64,000 nucleotides of DNA, taken from positions 141,414 to 205,413 of the forward strand of contig JBBELK010001490.1 in assembly GCA_037783545.1 (NCBI GenBank). The letters are read 5' to 3'. Source of the stretch: Henricia sp. BOLD:AAB3569 (Eukaryota > Echinodermata > Asteroidea > Spinulosida > Echinasteridae). The notes beneath the pieces were generated by a model that was not told where the DNA came from, made no database searches, and saw only the letters and a program-made list of their open reading frames with translations. Made by a program: the position numbers and the translations under genes. Below, in pieces: positions 62,895 to 64,000 of the stretch. Numbering within the stretch: the stretch's first letter is position 1; every line of letters starts with the position of its first letter.

Positions 62895-63489
62895 GTGGCT
62901 GTCTGTACACACCTCTTTGGGGTACTCCTGAGTTGTGCGCATGCTCAGTCATTCGGACTGTCGTTAACGCACCGCAGTTTGGCTCGGCAATTTGGTCAAA
63001 GTGTGGTCCAAACGTCGGCAAATTTGGAGGTCGAAAAATGTTCCGACGAACTTCAAATTTTGCATGCCCTAAACTCTCTATATTGCGCACTTGTCATAAA
63101 AAATTGACAGACTTTCGCCTGGAAATGGCAGAGAAATTTCAAAGTTTAAAAAAAAATGGGTTGAGGCTTCCTGACTGCTCTCACGCAAACCGTGGCTGTC
63201 TGTACACACCTCTTTGGGGTACTCCTGAGTTGTGCGCATGCTCAGTCATTCGGACTGTCGTTAACGCACCGCAGTTTGGCTCGGCAATTTAGTCAAAGTG
63301 TGGTCCAAACGTCGGCAAATTTGGAGGTCGAAAAATGTTCCGACGAACTTCAAATTTTGCATGCCCTAAACTCTCTATATTGCGCACTTGTCATAAAAAA
63401 ATTGACAGACTTTCGCCGGGAAATGGCAGAGAAATTTCAAAGTTTAGAAAAAACTGGGTTGAGGCTTCCTGACTGCTCTCACGCAAACC
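62895..63489 (+). repeat. Right-edge dimer HOR copy 1 (595 bp)
   Basis: The first monomer has cgcctgg and tttaaaaaaaaatggg. The second (63,192) has atttagtcaaag and a seven-A first run. The same pair follows. cgcctgg otherwise occurs only in the pentamer at 7.4-9.1 kb. Confidence 0.88.
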
Positions 63490-64000
63490 GTGGCTGTCTG
63501 TACACACCTCTTTGGGGTACTCCTGAGTTGTGCGCATGCTCAGTCATTCGGACTGTCGTTAACGCACCGCAGTTTGGCTCGGCAATTTGGTCAAAGTGTG
63601 GTCCAAACGTCGGCAAATTTGGAGGTCGAAAAATGTTCCGACGAACTTCAAATTTTGCATGCCCTAAACTCTCTATATTGCGCACTTGTCATAAAAAATT
63701 GACAGACTTTCGCCTGGAAATGGCAGAGAAATTTCAAAGTTTAAAAAAAATGGGTTGAGGCTTCTTGACTGCTCTCACGCAAACCGTGGCTGTCTGTACA
63801 CACCTCTTTGGGGTACTCCTGAGTTGTGCGCATGCTCAGTCATTCGGACTGTCGTTAACGCACCGCAGTTTGGCTCGGCAATTTAGTCAAAGTGTGGTCC
63901 AAACGTCGGCAAATTTGGAGGTCGAAAAATGTTCCGACGAACTTCAAATTTTGCATGCCCTAAACTCTCTATATTGCGCACTTGTCATAAAAAAATTGAC
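63490..64000 (+). repeat. Right-edge dimer HOR copy 2, cut by the window end
   Basis: It repeats cgcctgg with the tttaaaaaaaatggg tract (one A shorter, monomer of 296 bp) and then atttagtcaaag with a seven-A run. The last monomer starts at 63,786 and is cut at the window end, so the array continues to the right. One extra change, cttcttgac, lies just before it. Confidence 0.88.

Larger units (their letters stand above)
1..64000 (+). repeat. Satellite DNA array, 297-bp monomer, about 215 head-to-tail copies
   Basis: The same unit recurs from the first to the last base. The anchor gtggctgtctg (or a one-base variant) appears 215 times between 281 and 63,786, at spacings that are nearly all 295-299 bp. 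The clear exceptions are 265, 281 (three times), 283, 286, 277 and 302 bp. All copies are on the same strand and no unrelated DNA interrupts them. Monomers differ by a few substitutions and by the length of two A-runs, at monomer positions 204-209 and 256-261. Arrays like this are typical of eukaryotic centromeric, pericentromeric or subtelomeric heterochromatin. Location and species cannot be told from the window. Strand is arbitrary. Confidence 0.98.

Noticed and set aside
281-63702. Recurrent 68-84 codon open frames in every monomer on both strands
   Set aside because: They are the same short frame repeated about 200 times, with no promoter, no consistent start and no codon-level conservation.
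63116-63722. cgcctgg variant shared between 7.4-9.1 kb and the right edge as evidence of long-range exchange
   Set aside because: It is a single base in a variable site, and the other markers of the two blocks differ. Independent mutation is as likely.
1-64000. CRISPR array or tandem protein-repeat gene
   Set aside because: There are no short repeats separated by unique spacers, and the whole 297-bp unit repeats. No cas-like or other coding sequence is present.
1-64000. Tandem rDNA, tRNA or snRNA cluster
   Set aside because: The monomer has no recognisable rRNA, tRNA (A/B box with cloverleaf) or snRNA features, and at 297 bp is far too short for an rDNA unit.
1-64000. Transposon or retroelement origin (terminal repeats, target duplications, integrase or transposase)
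   Set aside because: No terminal inverted or long terminal repeats and no enzyme motifs were seen. A distant mobile-element ancestry of the monomer cannot be excluded but nothing here supports it.

Overview
The whole 64 kb window is one uninterrupted head-to-tail satellite DNA array. I see no protein-coding gene, rRNA, tRNA, transposon or CRISPR array. Using the motif gtggctgtctg as the start of each repeat, I count 215 anchors from 281 to 63,786. That gives 214 complete monomers (mean about 296.8 bp, most of them 297 or 298 bp) plus a partial one at each edge. Every monomer lies in the same orientation, and nothing unrelated is inserted. An array of this size and regularity points to eukaryotic heterochromatin (centromeric, pericentromeric or subtelomeric) assembled from long reads. 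I do not recognise the monomer and cannot name the species. By hand count the consensus is about 46% GC with 16 CpG in 297 bp (observed/expected near 1.0), which is unlike typical heavily methylated vertebrate or plant satellites and leans weakly towards an invertebrate.

Monomer anatomy (position 1 = g of gtggctgtctg): positions 1-120 are GC-richer (about 53%) and strongly conserved. They hold a cluster of short dyads (CTGAG-N11-CTCAG, CAGTC-N5-GACTG, CGTTAACG) and a near match to the NRF1 palindrome. Positions 121-270 are AT-rich (about 39% GC), contain several A-tracts, and carry most of the variation. A short motif is repeated 31 bp apart at 90-101 and 121-133.

Layout: 1-7,376 holds hexamer-like higher-order repeats (HORs). 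7,377-10,348 is a tandem 1,486-bp pentamer. 10,349-13,321 is plain monomers. 13,322-15,352 is an 875-bp trimer carrying a 17-bp deletion monomer. 15,353-17,134 is plain. Between 17,126 and 17,422 a diagnostic base (cgcg to cacg) switches for the rest of the window. Then come mixed monomers and a 594-bp dimer (21,593-22,781), a 12/13-monomer HOR (24,568-32,000), a block with two odd deletion monomers (32,596 and 33,176), a tetramer and a hexamer (34,651-40,009), a block rich in single-base homopolymer indels (41,204-46,246), a 1,490-bp pentamer (46,545-49,523), an 895-bp trimer (51,011-52,800), an 11-monomer HOR with a nested tetramer (53,396-60,218), and a dimer at the right edge.

Long open frames, including one of 2,281 codons, exist only because 297 is a multiple of three and one frame of the monomer lacks a stop. 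They break wherever a monomer gains or loses a base, and I do not regard them as genes. No gene system is present. The interest lies in how the array evolved: nested unequal exchange, microhomology deletions, one probable template switch, and a sharp variant boundary.
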